Below, one piece after another: positions 17,273 to 25,725 of a DNA stretch of 35,857 nt. How positions within the stretch are numbered: position 1 is the stretch's first letter; each line of letters opens with the position of its first letter. Under the pieces are notes generated by a model. That model was not told the DNA's origin. It was given only the letters and a program-made list of their open reading frames with translations, and did no database searches. Source of the stretch: a bacterium (lineage in GTDB: Bacteria; Electryoneota; AABM5-125-24; Hatepunaeales; Hatepunaeaceae); the NCBI GenBank assembly GCA_025774605.1, contig JALGVR010000035.1:1-35857 (forward strand). Direction: 5' to 3'. Both the position numbers and the translations under genes were made by a program.

Positions 17273-19882
17273 TCATTCAACGATTACCGTACTCATGCCG
17301 CGGAGCCCAAGATATTTCCGCGTCGCATCTTCAACCCGCTGTGCCGTTACCTCCCGCAGATCCCCGATCAGGTGGGTGCGGTAGTCGGGATCACCCCGGA
17401 AGAATTCTCCGATCCCCATCGCATAGGCTTGCCCGATGCGGGACATGCTGCGCATCATCAACCTGCCCGCGATTGCGTTCCGCATCTCCTCGACTTCACC
17501 CTCCGTGAAATGGTGTGCGAACGTCTCCCGTATCAGGTCCCCGATCTCCTGCTCGGCTCGCGCGATGTTCTCCCGGCGCGTGGAGATATGGATCTCCCGG
17601 TAAGCCCAGACATCACCGTCTTTACTGCGGTGCGATTGCACCGAGCTGCCGAGGGAGTACGCCAGGCCGAGCGTCTCCCGCAGAACTTCCGCCAGGCGTT
17701 TGTTGAAGAAAGCGTTGGCTACGGTCAGCGCCGGCAGATCAAGGGGGTCAACGGAGGGGATGATCCCGCCCGTCACAACTGCGCCCTGAGCCTTCCCAAG
17801 TTTCACTGTGTCGCGCCAGGCGGTTTCCCCTTCAACGGCGCCGGTCGGTGAAAAGGGAGTGTAAACCGGCGGGGCTGCGCCGGATGCCGGCAGTTTCCCG
17901 AATGCACTGCGAACCGCCTCCGTCACGGCTTCACCCGCTACAGGTCCGGCGACCGAGATGATCATGTTCCGCGCCTGGAAATAGTTCTTCTTCAACCTTC
18001 TCAAATCGTCCGAAGACAAAGCTGACACATCACCGTAGACCGATGCCGACAGCGCGGTTCCGGGGAAGAGGTGGTCCCTCAGCCGCTGTCGCCCAACGCT
18101 CACGGCGCTGCGTCCGGCTGCCATTCCGGCGGCGGACGTCTGTTTGCGCGCCTTTTCCAGTGCCGTGTCGTCGAACTGCACCCCGGACATCAGGTCCGCC
18201 ACCAGTTCGACGCCCTCACGCCAGCGCTCAGGCAGCATCTCAAGCCTCACGAATGAATAGGCGGGGGTCGTGTAGTAGTTATCGAACGGGATGCCGGGGT
18301 TGTCGGCGACCTTGAGCCTGGCGCTCAGGTCGTCAAGCCGTTCGCTGAGGCTCTTCCCGCCGCTGCGTGTGCCCTCACCCAACAGGTGATGCAGGAGGTC
18401 CACGGCGCCGGTTCCGAACTCCCTGTCGAAGAGCCAGCGGTTCCTGATCAGCACATGCATGGCAAACACCTGCGCCGATGGATCGCTGCGCACCAGGATC
18501 GTCGGTCCGTCTTCAACCTGCAGTCGTTCAACCCCGCGGGTGGTATCAACAGCGGTTTCCTCAACCTTTTGAACCGGTTCCAGCGTCATGACGAACCTGT
18601 CCGCACCGCTCAGCCACCTTGCCGCCACTTCAGCGAGATCGGACGGGGTCAGCCGCGCCATCCTGTCGGGCCAGGAACTGAACTCATCCCATGAGACCAG
18701 CGCCCAGTAATCGGCGTACATGATACCGTAATGGTTCAGCATTTCGGCGTTGAATATCCTTTCGGCGCGGTAGTTGCGCGCCAGTCGATTGATCTCTGCC
18801 TGATCCGGTGGATTGACGGTCAGGTCGGATATTATTTTATCGAGCGAAGCCACCAGTTCGGCGGCTGAAGGTCCGTCCGACGGTGAAGACAGCGATACCT
18901 GACAGACTGACAGGTCCGGATCATTGAACATCCGCCCGCCGCCTGATGATCCGGGCGGAAGTTTATCCTCGAGCCTGCGGTCAAGCGCCGTTTGCAGCAG
19001 CAGGAAGGCGGGGAACTCGGGATCGCCGGGACCGGGGGCATTAAAGGCAAGGAATACCTGTCTGTTTCGCCGTTCGACCTGCCTGTGAACGATGCCCAGG
19101 CTGTTCAGACCGGGGAAATCGGGTGGTGCGATCATCCTGCGCGGCGGCAGTTCGCGCGGCTGGTGAACCGAGAGCCTGTCCTGTAACCATTCGAAGAGCG
19201 TGTCCGCTGAGAAACTGCCGTAGACGAACAGCAGCATGTTGTTCGGTGCGTACCAGCGCCTGTAAAATGCCAGAACCGAATCCCGCTCCATGTGCTCTAT
19301 GCTCTCGACCGAACCGAGAACCGGGCGCGACAGCGGCGCATCGCCGAACAGCGCTTCCCTGAAGATCTGATCGTCATCGCGTCCCATGGCTTCGTTCTGA
19401 GCCATCTCCTCCATGACGATGCCGCGTTCCTTCTCGAATTTCCACGGAGGCAGATCGGAGTTGAAGATCATGTCGGTCAGGATTTCAAAGCCCGTCGTGA
19501 AGTCGGCGCTGGGGACGAGCAGCATGAAATCGACGAAATGGGAGCCTGTATGCGCGTTGCAGTAGGCTCCGATGCGGTCGAATTCGGCGTAAATCTCCTC
19601 CTGGGTTCGATTGACCGTCCCGTTGAAGAGCAGATGCTCCAGGAAGTGAGCCGCGCCCCAGGTCTCCCAGGTTTCGTCGCGCGCACCGGTCCTGATGACG
19701 ATGTTACAGTCGATCATCGGTACGGAGTGATTCTCGATCAGCACCACATCCATGCCGTTGTTCAGCCGTCCTGTGTATGCATCCTGCGCGGAGGTATTAT
19801 TCGGTGTGGAGATTAAGAATGTAAACAGAGCGAGGACGATGAAGGAATCGGTCAAACTGAAACGGGGATTTATTCGGTTCAT
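17273..19882 (-). CDS. M16 family zinc metallopeptidase, exported, two-domain
   Basis: An 869-residue M16 (pitrilysin/insulinase-type) peptidase. I use the ATG at 19882 (MNRINPRF), which gives a good signal peptide (FIVLALFTFLISTPNNTSAQ); the ORF-track start adds eleven residues. The N-terminal M16 half carries the zinc site HFLEH (in WGAAHFLEHLLFNG) with a downstream EEMAQNEA segment supplying the third ligand. The C-terminal half (~residues 430-869) repeats the fold without HxxEH, as usual for the inactive partner domain, and has YSLGSSVQSHRSKDG, typical of family C-termini. It is probably a periplasmic protease or presequence-peptidase-like enzyme. It lies 57 bases before the hutI operon start and about 85 after the K+ channel gene. 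Confidence 0.92.
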   Translation of the reverse strand: MNRINPRFSLTDSFIVLALFTFLISTPNNTSAQDAYTGRLNNGMDVVLIENHSVPMIDCNIVIRTGARDETWETWGAAHFLEHLLFNGTVNRTQEEIYAEFDRIGAYCNAHTGSHFVDFMLLVPSADFTTGFEILTDMIFNSDLPPWKFEKERGIVMEEMAQNEAMGRDDDQIFREALFGDAPLSRPVLGSVESIEHMERDSVLAFYRRWYAPNNMLLFVYGSFSADTLFEWLQDRLSVHQPRELPPRRMIAPPDFPGLNSLGIVHRQVERRNRQVFLAFNAPGPGDPEFPAFLLLQTALDRRLEDKLPPGSSGGGRMFNDPDLSVCQVSLSSPSDGPSAAELVASLDKIISDLTVNPPDQAEINRLARNYRAERIFNAEMLNHYGIMYADYWALVSWDEFSSWPDRMARLTPSDLAEVAARWLSGADRFVMTLEPVQKVEETAVDTTRGVERLQVEDGPTILVRSDPSAQVFAMHVLIRNRWLFDREFGTGAVDLLHHLLGEGTRSGGKSLSERLDDLSARLKVADNPGIPFDNYYTTPAYSFVRLEMLPERWREGVELVADLMSGVQFDDTALEKARKQTSAAGMAAGRSAVSVGRQRLRDHLFPGTALSASVYGDVSALSSDDLRRLKKNYFQARNMIISVAGPVAGEAVTEAVRSAFGKLPASGAAPPVYTPFSPTGAVEGETAWRDTVKLGKAQGAVVTGGIIPSVDPLDLPALTVANAFFNKRLAEVLRETLGLAYSLGSSVQSHRSKDGDVWAYREIHISTRRENIARAEQEIGDLIRETFAHHFTEGEVEEMRNAIAGRLMMRSMSRIGQAYAMGIGEFFRGDPDYRTHLIGDLREVTAQRVEDATRKYLGLRGMSTVIVE

Positions 19883-19967
19883 TATTTCACTTCTTTTTTG
19901 TTGTAAATAAGGCAATTACCGTAACGGGCGAGGATTCCTGAACACCCGCCGGCACAAGGATGATATT

Positions 19968-20969
19968 TCATCCCGTTATCTTTTTCATTTTTTCCAGTGC
20001 TTCAGCGGTTCCCAGCGTTACGAGCTGATCTCCCATGCTCATCCGGTAATCCGGAGACGGCGCCACGACCAGGTGGCCATTCTTCTGCTTGACAGCCATC
20101 ACCAGGGCGCCACCGGTGGATTTTCGGATCTCGGTTTCCGCCAACGTCCTTCCTTTCAGGGCGCTGTTATCCGATATTTCAAACTCCTGCAACCGGAGCG
20201 ACAGGTCGTCGCCGTGGGTCACAAAGTCAAGGAAATCAAGCACGTTCGGGTACTGGATAAAAGCCGCCATCCTCCGTCCGCCGATCTGGTGCGGCAGTAC
20301 CACCCAGTTGGCGCCGGCTCGCCTCAGCTTCGATTCGCTCCTCGGATTATCGCCCCTGGCGCTGATCATGATATCGGGCTTCAATTCGCGCGCCGTCAGG
20401 GAGATCAACACGTTGTCGGCGATACTGCCCGTGGCGATCATTATCGCCTTGGCGCGCTTGATTCCGGCACGCAGCAGCGTCTCATCGTGCGTTGCGTCAC
20501 CCTGGATCGTCATAAAACCGGCTCGGACAGCCTCGCCCAGGTTTCCGGGATTGCTCTCGATCACGACCAGGTCTCGATCCGCCCATTCGGCGGCGGCTTC
20601 CCTGCCGACCCTGCCGTAACCGGCCAACACGGTGTGATGTGAAAGTCGTTCTATATCCCTTTCCAATTTTCGACCCCGCAGAATGTTGATAACTTCACCC
20701 CCGAAGACAAACGCTCCGATATTTCCCACCGCGTAACCACCGACCATGATGGTGGAGAGAATGATCACAATGGTCAGGACGCGTCCCGGCTGATCAAGCG
20801 GAGCCACTTCACCGTAACCGACGGTGCTCATGGTGATAATGCTCATCCAGAGCGCATCCGGCAGCCTCCAATTCTCTAAATACATGTAGCCGACCGTGCC
20901 GAGCAGGAGGATTCCAGCCAGGACTATACAGGCGATGAGGGTTCCCCGGTTGAAAATCGGGGAAAACAC
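19968..20969 (-). CDS. K+ channel with RCK (TrkA-N/TrkA-C) domain
   Basis: A 333-residue two-helix potassium channel. TM1 ~ residues 10-30, a pore helix and selectivity filter TVGYGE (~49-54), TM2 ~65-87, then a cytoplasmic RCK domain: Rossmann nucleotide-binding start VLAGYGRVGREAAAEW (GxGxxG) and acidic strand end VVIES, followed by a TrkA-C ligand domain from about 245 to the end. This is the MthK/Kch-type layout in which ligand binding to the RCK ring gates K+ flow. GTG start. Flanked by the M16 peptidase and pcm genes on the same strand with gaps of ~85 and 127 bases, so operon membership is uncertain. Confidence 0.93.
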   Translation of the reverse strand: MFSPIFNRGTLIACIVLAGILLLGTVGYMYLENWRLPDALWMSIITMSTVGYGEVAPLDQPGRVLTIVIILSTIMVGGYAVGNIGAFVFGGEVINILRGRKLERDIERLSHHTVLAGYGRVGREAAAEWADRDLVVIESNPGNLGEAVRAGFMTIQGDATHDETLLRAGIKRAKAIMIATGSIADNVLISLTARELKPDIMISARGDNPRSESKLRRAGANWVVLPHQIGGRRMAAFIQYPNVLDFLDFVTHGDDLSLRLQEFEISDNSALKGRTLAETEIRKSTGGALVMAVKQKNGHLVVAPSPDYRMSMGDQLVTLGTAEALEKMKKITG

Positions 20970-21096
20970 CCTTAAACAACTTCATAGATATCTGTCAGCT
21001 TATTGATTAAATGCGATGAGCAGCGACTCCGCGTTCATCACGGCATTTAGCGGTTGGAACCGTTATCCGCGCCACCTGGCCGGTCCGGCAGCCGGA

Positions 21097-21822
21097 CTAC
21101 CGTTTCTGCTGGGCTGCGCCGGTCATCGGCACGAAGACCACCGGCAGCAGTTCGGTCTCTTTCAACCCCTCCCGGGTGCGTTCCACCAGCACCAGCTTCT
21201 GCCAGCCTACTCCGACCGGTGCCAGCAGCCTCCCGCCGATGCTCAACTGATCCAGCAGCGGCTGGGGAATCTGCGGCGGCGCGGCGGTGAGGATCACGGC
21301 GTCGAACGGCGCAAATTCCGGCCAGCCCTGGTAGCCATCCCCTATCCTGACCTCTATATTCTCGTAGCCCAGTTCGTCGAGCAACTTTTCAGCCGAGCGA
21401 CCGAGCTCGGGAATGATCTCGATCGTGTATACTTCCTTGGCCAATAGACTGAGTACCGCGGCATGATAGCCCGATCCGGTGCCTATTTCAAGCACCTTCT
21501 CACCTCCGGTCAGCTTCAGAGCCTGGCACATGTAAGCCACGATATAGGGCTGCGATATGGTCTGGCCGTGACCGATCGGCAGGGGATGGTCGACGTACGA
21601 AGCGGCCCGCTGGCTCATGGGGACGAACTCATGGCGCGGCACAGCCTTCATCGCAGTCAGGACTCTCTCGTCAGTGATGCCCTTTTCAGCCAGGTTCGTA
21701 ACCAACCGCTCGCGCTGCACTGTCCAGCTCGCCTCGTCAGCCTGTCGGCAGGACAGCGGCGTTGTCAGGGCGAGAACTGCAAACGTAAACAGCAGGGGAG
21801 CGATGAGACGTCGGTTATCCAT
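21097..21822 (-). CDS. pcm: Protein-L-isoaspartate O-methyltransferase with N-terminal export-like signal
   Basis: PIMT uses S-adenosylmethionine to methylate isoaspartyl residues and start their repair. The family core is intact: VPRHEFVP, the YVDHPLPIGHGQTISQPYIVA substrate loop, the SAM site VLEIGTGSGYHAAVL, and DAVILTAAPPQIPQPLLDQL. At 241 residues it is longer than typical Pcm (~210) because of an N-terminal extension MDNRRLIAPLLFTFAVLALTTPLSC, basic then hydrophobic and ending in a cysteine, which looks like a signal peptide although the bases before Cys do not form a perfect lipobox. An exported form would need SAM outside the cytoplasm or act before export. ATG start at 21822; 74 bases after the SPFH gene. 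Confidence 0.9.
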   Translation of the reverse strand: MDNRRLIAPLLFTFAVLALTTPLSCRQADEASWTVQRERLVTNLAEKGITDERVLTAMKAVPRHEFVPMSQRAASYVDHPLPIGHGQTISQPYIVAYMCQALKLTGGEKVLEIGTGSGYHAAVLSLLAKEVYTIEIIPELGRSAEKLLDELGYENIEVRIGDGYQGWPEFAPFDAVILTAAPPQIPQPLLDQLSIGGRLLAPVGVGWQKLVLVERTREGLKETELLPVVFVPMTGAAQQKR

Positions 21823-21899
21823 GTGTATTCAACATTGACGGGTTATTTTTAACGCGTTTTCATTTCGTTCAGAACCTTTACAGCCATATCAAGCGTCGG

Positions 21900-22889
21900 C
21901 TATGACTTTTTCACACCCTCCAGCATATCCTTTATCCCGCCGATTGAGCTGAGGACGCCGGTCGCTTCGTAGGGCAGGTAAACCACCTTGTTGTCCTGCC
22001 CGGACACCATTTCCTTCAAGGTTTCAATGTAGCGAACCGCGATCAGGTAGTTCGCCGGATCGCCCTTGGATTCGGCGATGGCTTCGGTGACCCTGTTAAT
22101 GGCTTTCGCTTCCGCGGTGGCGACCTTGACGCGCGCTTCGGCTTGACCTTCCGCGACCAGGATCCTGGCGCGCTTCTCGCCTTCAGCCTTGTTGATCTCC
22201 GACTCGCGGATACCTTCAGCTTCAAGTATTTTCGACCTCTTCAGACCTTCCGCTTCGAGGATCGCCGCACGCCGGTCCCGTTCGGCGCGCATCTGCTTCT
22301 CCATCGCATCCCGGATATCGCGCGGCGGGTTGATGTCCTGCAGCTCGACGCGGTTGACCTTGACGCCCCACTTGTCGGTCGCTTCGTCGAGGATCACACG
22401 CATCTTGGAATTGATGGTGTCGCGTGAGGAGAGCGTGGCGTCAAGCTCCATCTCGCCGATGATGTTCCTCAGGGTCGTCTGGGTGAGCTTCTCGATGGCG
22501 TCGGGGAGATTGGCTATCTCGTAGACGGCCTTGACCGGATCGGTGATCTGAAAGTAGAGCATGGCGTTGATCTCGGTGACGACGTTGTCCTTGGTGATGA
22601 CGTTCTGGCGCGGGAAGTCGTAGACCGTTTCGCGCAGGTCGATCCTCTTGATCCTTCTGCGGACGACTATCTTACGGCCTTCACGGTCCTCGCGGATGTA
22701 GCGCCATTCGATATCGCGCGGCTTGTCGAAGATGGGCCAGATGATGTTGATGCCCGATTGCAGCGTCCGGTTGTATTTACCGAACCGCTCAACCACCACG
22801 GTCTCCGCCTGCTGAACGATAGTAAATCCTTTGGCGACAAAGATTATCACAGAAACAGCAAGCACAATCAATATTGTCAGGAAAGCCAT
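21900..22889 (-). CDS. SPFH/Band 7 membrane protein (stomatin/QmcA-like)
   Basis: A 329-residue prohibitin-domain protein. One N-terminal membrane helix (residues ~3-22) is followed by the Band 7 domain (GFTIVQQAETVVVERFGKY ... DLRETVYDFPRQNVITKDNV ... INPPRDIRDAME) and a long charged Ala/Glu coiled coil (~205-275, repeated AEG motifs such as ILEAEGLKRSKILEAEG). It ends with a short hydrophobic tail. Such proteins form large rings in lipid microdomains and cooperate with NfeD partners. nfeD lies two bases upstream in the same operon, matching the classic pairing. A strong GAGGAGGAG ribosome site overlaps the end of nfeD. Confidence 0.94.
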   Translation of the reverse strand: MAFLTILIVLAVSVIIFVAKGFTIVQQAETVVVERFGKYNRTLQSGINIIWPIFDKPRDIEWRYIREDREGRKIVVRRRIKRIDLRETVYDFPRQNVITKDNVVTEINAMLYFQITDPVKAVYEIANLPDAIEKLTQTTLRNIIGEMELDATLSSRDTINSKMRVILDEATDKWGVKVNRVELQDINPPRDIRDAMEKQMRAERDRRAAILEAEGLKRSKILEAEGIRESEINKAEGEKRARILVAEGQAEARVKVATAEAKAINRVTEAIAESKGDPANYLIAVRYIETLKEMVSGQDNKVVYLPYEATGVLSSIGGIKDMLEGVKKS

Positions 22890-22891
22890 TT

Positions 22892-23344
22892 CTACTCCTC
22901 CTCGGTGGATGACAGCGGTTTAATAATCAGTTTCGTTCCTTCAACCCGAGCGACGACGATCCTTGTATCGGCGGGGATCAGGCTGTTGTCTTCCGTCGCG
23001 CCGCGCCAATTCTCGCCGGCGACGACCACCCTTCCCGCACCCTTCACGGTATCGATCGGCTCGATAACCATCCCCTGTCTCCCGACCAGGGCGTCAACGT
23101 TCGTCCTCACGCCTTCTGCAGCCTTGTAGAAGCGTTTGAGAATGAAGGGACGGATACCGAAGAAGACCACGAGGGTGGCTGTGATAAAGACGATTACCTG
23201 CACGGAAAGACCCGCTCCCAGCAGGGCGAATATCCCGGACGCCAGACAGCCCAGCCCCAGGCAGGCGAGCAGGAAGCCGGGCGTAAAGATCTCCGCCACG
23301 AGCATCACAAAAGCGACGATTATCCAGATCAACCAAGGTTTCAT
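22892..23344 (-). CDS. NfeD-like membrane protein
   Basis: A 150-residue short NfeD protein: hydrophobic helices in residues ~5-65 (WIIVAFVMLVAEIFTPGF, then LGLGCLASGIFALLGAG and VFITATLVVFFGIRPF), and a C-terminal OB-fold NfeD domain (~85-145) with DALVGRQGMVIEPIDTVKGAGRVVVAGENWRG. It lacks the N-terminal ClpP-like protease half of long NfeD proteins. It pairs with SPFH proteins to organise membrane domains. AGGAG seven bases before the ATG. Two bases separate it from the SPFH gene. Confidence 0.92.
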   Translation of the reverse strand: MKPWLIWIIVAFVMLVAEIFTPGFLLACLGLGCLASGIFALLGAGLSVQVIVFITATLVVFFGIRPFILKRFYKAAEGVRTNVDALVGRQGMVIEPIDTVKGAGRVVVAGENWRGATEDNSLIPADTRIVVARVEGTKLIIKPLSSTEEE

Positions 23345-23366
23345 AGATTCTCCTTAAGTTGGGCTT

Positions 23367-23389
23367 CCCCCCCTGCGAAGCAGGGGGGG
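23367..23389. repeat. GC hairpin in the leader of nfeD
   Basis: A perfect 10-bp inverted repeat CCCCCCCTGC / GCAGGGGGGG with a 3-base loop, followed by ACAAAGGGGGGG. It shares the CCCTGC-GAA-GCAGGG core, inverted, with the tandem array at 23631. It lies upstream of the nfeD start, so would be in the leader or a terminator of the upstream unit. Confidence 0.85.
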
Positions 23390-23544
23390 ACAAAGGGGGG
23401 GTCGTTTTTACTCATTGAACTCAATGCTTTTTGGCTATTTCTTGTATGAATTCTGTGTATTGCCCCAGAGCTCTCTCAGAATGGTTCCCCGTGCTGCCAA
23501 TCCAATACATTGACATGGGCAAATGAAACCTAAATCGCGATCAT

Positions 23545-23616
23545 GTCATGCTGAACGTAGAGAAGCATTCCGTTTTCATTCCCCTGATGTTTAGAGATTC
23601 TTTTTTATAATGTAAC
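23545..23616. repeat. Second, decayed copy of the palindromic element
   Basis: GTCATGCTGAACGTAGAGAA followed by GCATTC is close to the left arm of the element at 4010; the matching right arm (AGAGATTCTTTTTTATAATG) is strongly decayed. It borders the GC-hairpin array, as the 4010 copy borders two other arrays. The remaining bases between 23345 and 23782 hold no gene that I can see. Confidence 0.65.
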
Positions 23617-23630
23617 CCCCCCCTTTTATC

Positions 23631-23800
23631 CCCCCCTACTTCGCAGGGGGGGGTACTACAAGATCCCCTGCTTCGCAGGGGGGGGGTACTACAAGATCCC
23701 CTGCTTCGCAGGGGGGGTACTACAAAATCCCCTACTTCGCAGGGGGGGTACTACAAAATCCCCAGCTTAGAAGGGGGGGATACTACAACACCCCCTGCTT
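23631..23800. repeat. Tandem array of GC-rich hairpin units reaching into a gene end
   Basis: Five units of about 31-33 bp, consensus CCCCTGCTTCGCAGGGGGGG then TACTACAAAAT, plus a sixth partial unit (ACACCCCCTGCTTCTC). Each unit contains a short GC hairpin. The partial unit overlaps the last codons and stop codon (TAG from the TACTACAA segment) of the [2Fe-2S] subunit gene. Confidence 0.92.
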
Positions 23801-24268
23801 CTCTCTCATCCTCCTTGCCGCGTCCTTGATCGCTTCGATGATCTTCTGGTAGCCGGTGCAGCGGCAGAGGTTGCCCGATATGGCGCGGCGAATCTGAGCG
23901 TCCGTCGGATCGGGATTGTCCTTCAGGAGCGCCAGCGCGGTCAGCACCATCCCCGGGGTGCAGAAGCCGCACTGAATAGCGCCGACTTCGACGAATGACT
24001 GCTGAACCGGATGCAGCCTGCCGCCGTCGGCGACCCCCTCGATGGTCAAAATTTCGCGACCTTCAGCCTCGACCGCCAGCACCAGGCAGGAGAACGACGG
24101 CACGCCGTCCAACAGAACCGTACAGGCGCCGCAATCGCCGATGCGGCAACCTATCTTCGTACCGGTTAATCCGAGATCGTAACGCAACGTCTCAGCCAGC
24201 GTGCGGCGCGGTTCAAGGGCGACCTCGTACTCCAGACCGTTCACGCGCAATTTCACCACCCGCTTCAT
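23783..24268 (-). CDS. Molybdenum hydroxylase [2Fe-2S] subunit (XdhC/CoxS-type)
   Basis: A 161-residue small subunit of a xanthine dehydrogenase/CO dehydrogenase-type enzyme, carrying electrons from the molybdenum subunit to FAD. Both cluster motifs are intact: plant-type CRIGDCGACTVLLDG (~42-56) and the second CGFCTPGM ... NLCRCTGYQKI (~100-140). Its ATG overlaps the stop of the FAD subunit gene (ATGA). The C-terminal REKQGVL and the TAG stop are encoded by the start of the GC-hairpin array, so the native end may have been replaced; the loss is only a few residues and should not affect the clusters. No large molybdopterin subunit is in the window. Confidence 0.93.
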   Translation of the reverse strand: MKRVVKLRVNGLEYEVALEPRRTLAETLRYDLGLTGTKIGCRIGDCGACTVLLDGVPSFSCLVLAVEAEGREILTIEGVADGGRLHPVQQSFVEVGAIQCGFCTPGMVLTALALLKDNPDPTDAQIRRAISGNLCRCTGYQKIIEAIKDAARRMREKQGVL

Positions 24269-25272
24269 ACGTTCACCTCCCGGGCAACACCCGTCAAAGC
24301 CCGATCCCGACAGAGGTTCAACACCCGTCTGACCAATACCTCGACCATCATTTTTCGGTAGCCTGCGCTGCCGCGATGGTCGGTGATCGGACGGGCTGTG
24401 TCGGCGGCGATGCGCGCGGCTTCAGCGGCGCTGTCCGGGTCAAACTTTCTGCCCTTAAGATACTCGCCGGCTTCGGCGGTTAACAGCGGTTTCGGCGCCA
24501 CCGCCCCCAGCGCGATTCTCGCTTCCCGGACGATGTTCCCCCTCTCTCCGCTCCGTCTCCCGGCGCCCGACTCCGCCGGTTCGAACGTCAGCGCTGCGGC
24601 TGCACCAACCATGGATATCTCCAGCGACTTGCGGTTTGCGAGCTTGATGTATCCACTGCCCCGCCGTTCGTCCGGTATGTCAAAAACGACCTCCTTCAGT
24701 ATCTCATCCGACTCAAGAACGGTTGCCCCGGGGGCGGTGACAAAGTCGCCGTGGTCGACGATCCGCTCGCCCCGGCTTGACACGAGCACCAGTTTTCCGG
24801 CGAGTGAAAGGGTGGGGATGGCGGTATCGGCTGCCGGGCGGGCATTACACAGGTTTCCGCCGTAGGAGCCGCGGTTGCGAACCAGCGGCGATCCGAGCTG
24901 AGCCGCGCCGTCGCTCAGCCCGGTCAACAGCTCTCTTATCACCGGCGAACGCTCCAGCTCGGCAATGGTGGTCATCGCCCCGATGCGCAATCGACTTCCG
25001 TCCAGTGAAATACCTCTCAGCTCCGGGACGCGGGACAGCGCCATCAGACAGTTGACAGGTTCAACAGCCGCCGCGCGCGCACTCCAGGGACCGCGGCGAT
25101 GTTGCTGGCAGCGCGGGCGGTGTCCATCCGGGATAACCTTCCCGCGGATGTCGACCAGCAGGTCGGTTCCGCCGGCAAGTATTTTAATCCCCGGGTCTCT
25201 GTGCTCGGTCAACCAGGTCAACGCTTCCGGAAGGCTGTTCGGAGAGTAATAATCGAAGCGGGGAAGTCGCAT
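24265..25272 (-). CDS. Molybdenum hydroxylase FAD subunit (XdhB/CoxM-type)
   Basis: A 335-residue FAD-binding medium subunit. FAD motifs are present: KILAGGTDLLVDI near residue 31 and RNRGSYGGNLCNARPAADT near residue 130, followed by the CoxM C-terminal domain (IALGAVAPKPLLTAEAGEYL, YRKMMVEVLVRRVLN). Odd point: between VDIRGKVIPDG and VPELRGISLDG, where relatives have roughly a dozen residues, there are about 30, including GHRPRCQQHRRGPWSARAAA, an Arg/Ala-rich stretch that reads like out-of-frame DNA. It may be an insertion or a pair of compensating frameshifts (native or sequencing). It is translationally coupled to the [2Fe-2S] subunit. The catalytic subunit is missing nearby. Confidence 0.9.
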   Translation of the reverse strand: MRLPRFDYYSPNSLPEALTWLTEHRDPGIKILAGGTDLLVDIRGKVIPDGHRPRCQQHRRGPWSARAAAVEPVNCLMALSRVPELRGISLDGSRLRIGAMTTIAELERSPVIRELLTGLSDGAAQLGSPLVRNRGSYGGNLCNARPAADTAIPTLSLAGKLVLVSSRGERIVDHGDFVTAPGATVLESDEILKEVVFDIPDERRGSGYIKLANRKSLEISMVGAAAALTFEPAESGAGRRSGERGNIVREARIALGAVAPKPLLTAEAGEYLKGRKFDPDSAAEAARIAADTARPITDHRGSAGYRKMMVEVLVRRVLNLCRDRALTGVAREVNV

Positions 25273-25725
25273 GGCAATTATCCAGCTTGGTTTATAACTT
25301 ATAACGATGAAGGATCTTTCAATCCTTGGAAATATATATATGATGAGCCCTGTTTACAACATCTTCCGCAATCATGCCCGGAGATAGACAAACAAAAAAC
25401 CCTGCCGGCAATCCGACGGGGTCTGTTTACAGCCCTGTTTACGATAAAACGGGGAAATCATCAAGCCCGGATATATGGCGTCCGAGCAGTCGCTCAGGTA
25501 AAAGGGGGCAATGTAGGGGGATATTGACAGCGCTGCAGGAAGAAAGGTGGTGAAATCGGTTGAGGAAGCCGTCACGCGTTGCAGGACAAGGAATTAAGGG
25601 GGGCATTAAGGGGCTTTATTTATTTTTTCCCCTTGTAATTGCCCCCCCGTCCCTCTGAAAACCAGAATTATATTCTCTGCGCAGGCAGTGAGCTGGTGGA
25701 GAGTTCCGTTCGTGCTTATGGATAT
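25273..25725. other. Intergenic region with a long inverted repeat
   Basis: No convincing gene in 453 bases; the 67-residue - strand ORF here (25372-25575) has no ribosome site or recognisable motif. The stretch includes an inverted repeat at 25598-25648 (listed separately) and would hold the promoter of the FAD/[2Fe-2S] pair, for which I see only an AT-rich TTATAAG region close to the start. Confidence 0.6.
25598..25648. terminator. Inverted repeat downstream of the receiver-HDOD gene
   Basis: GGGGGGCA / TGCCCCCC outer arms with inner AAGGGG / CCCCTT arms enclose an AT-rich loop. It lies 78 bases after the end of the receiver-HDOD gene on the - strand and is a candidate transcription stop, although no T-run follows the stem. 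Confidence 0.45.

Noticed and set aside
25372-25575. 67-residue - strand ORF in the gap before the FAD subunit gene
   Set aside because: No ribosome site, motif or conservation evidence; composition looks random.
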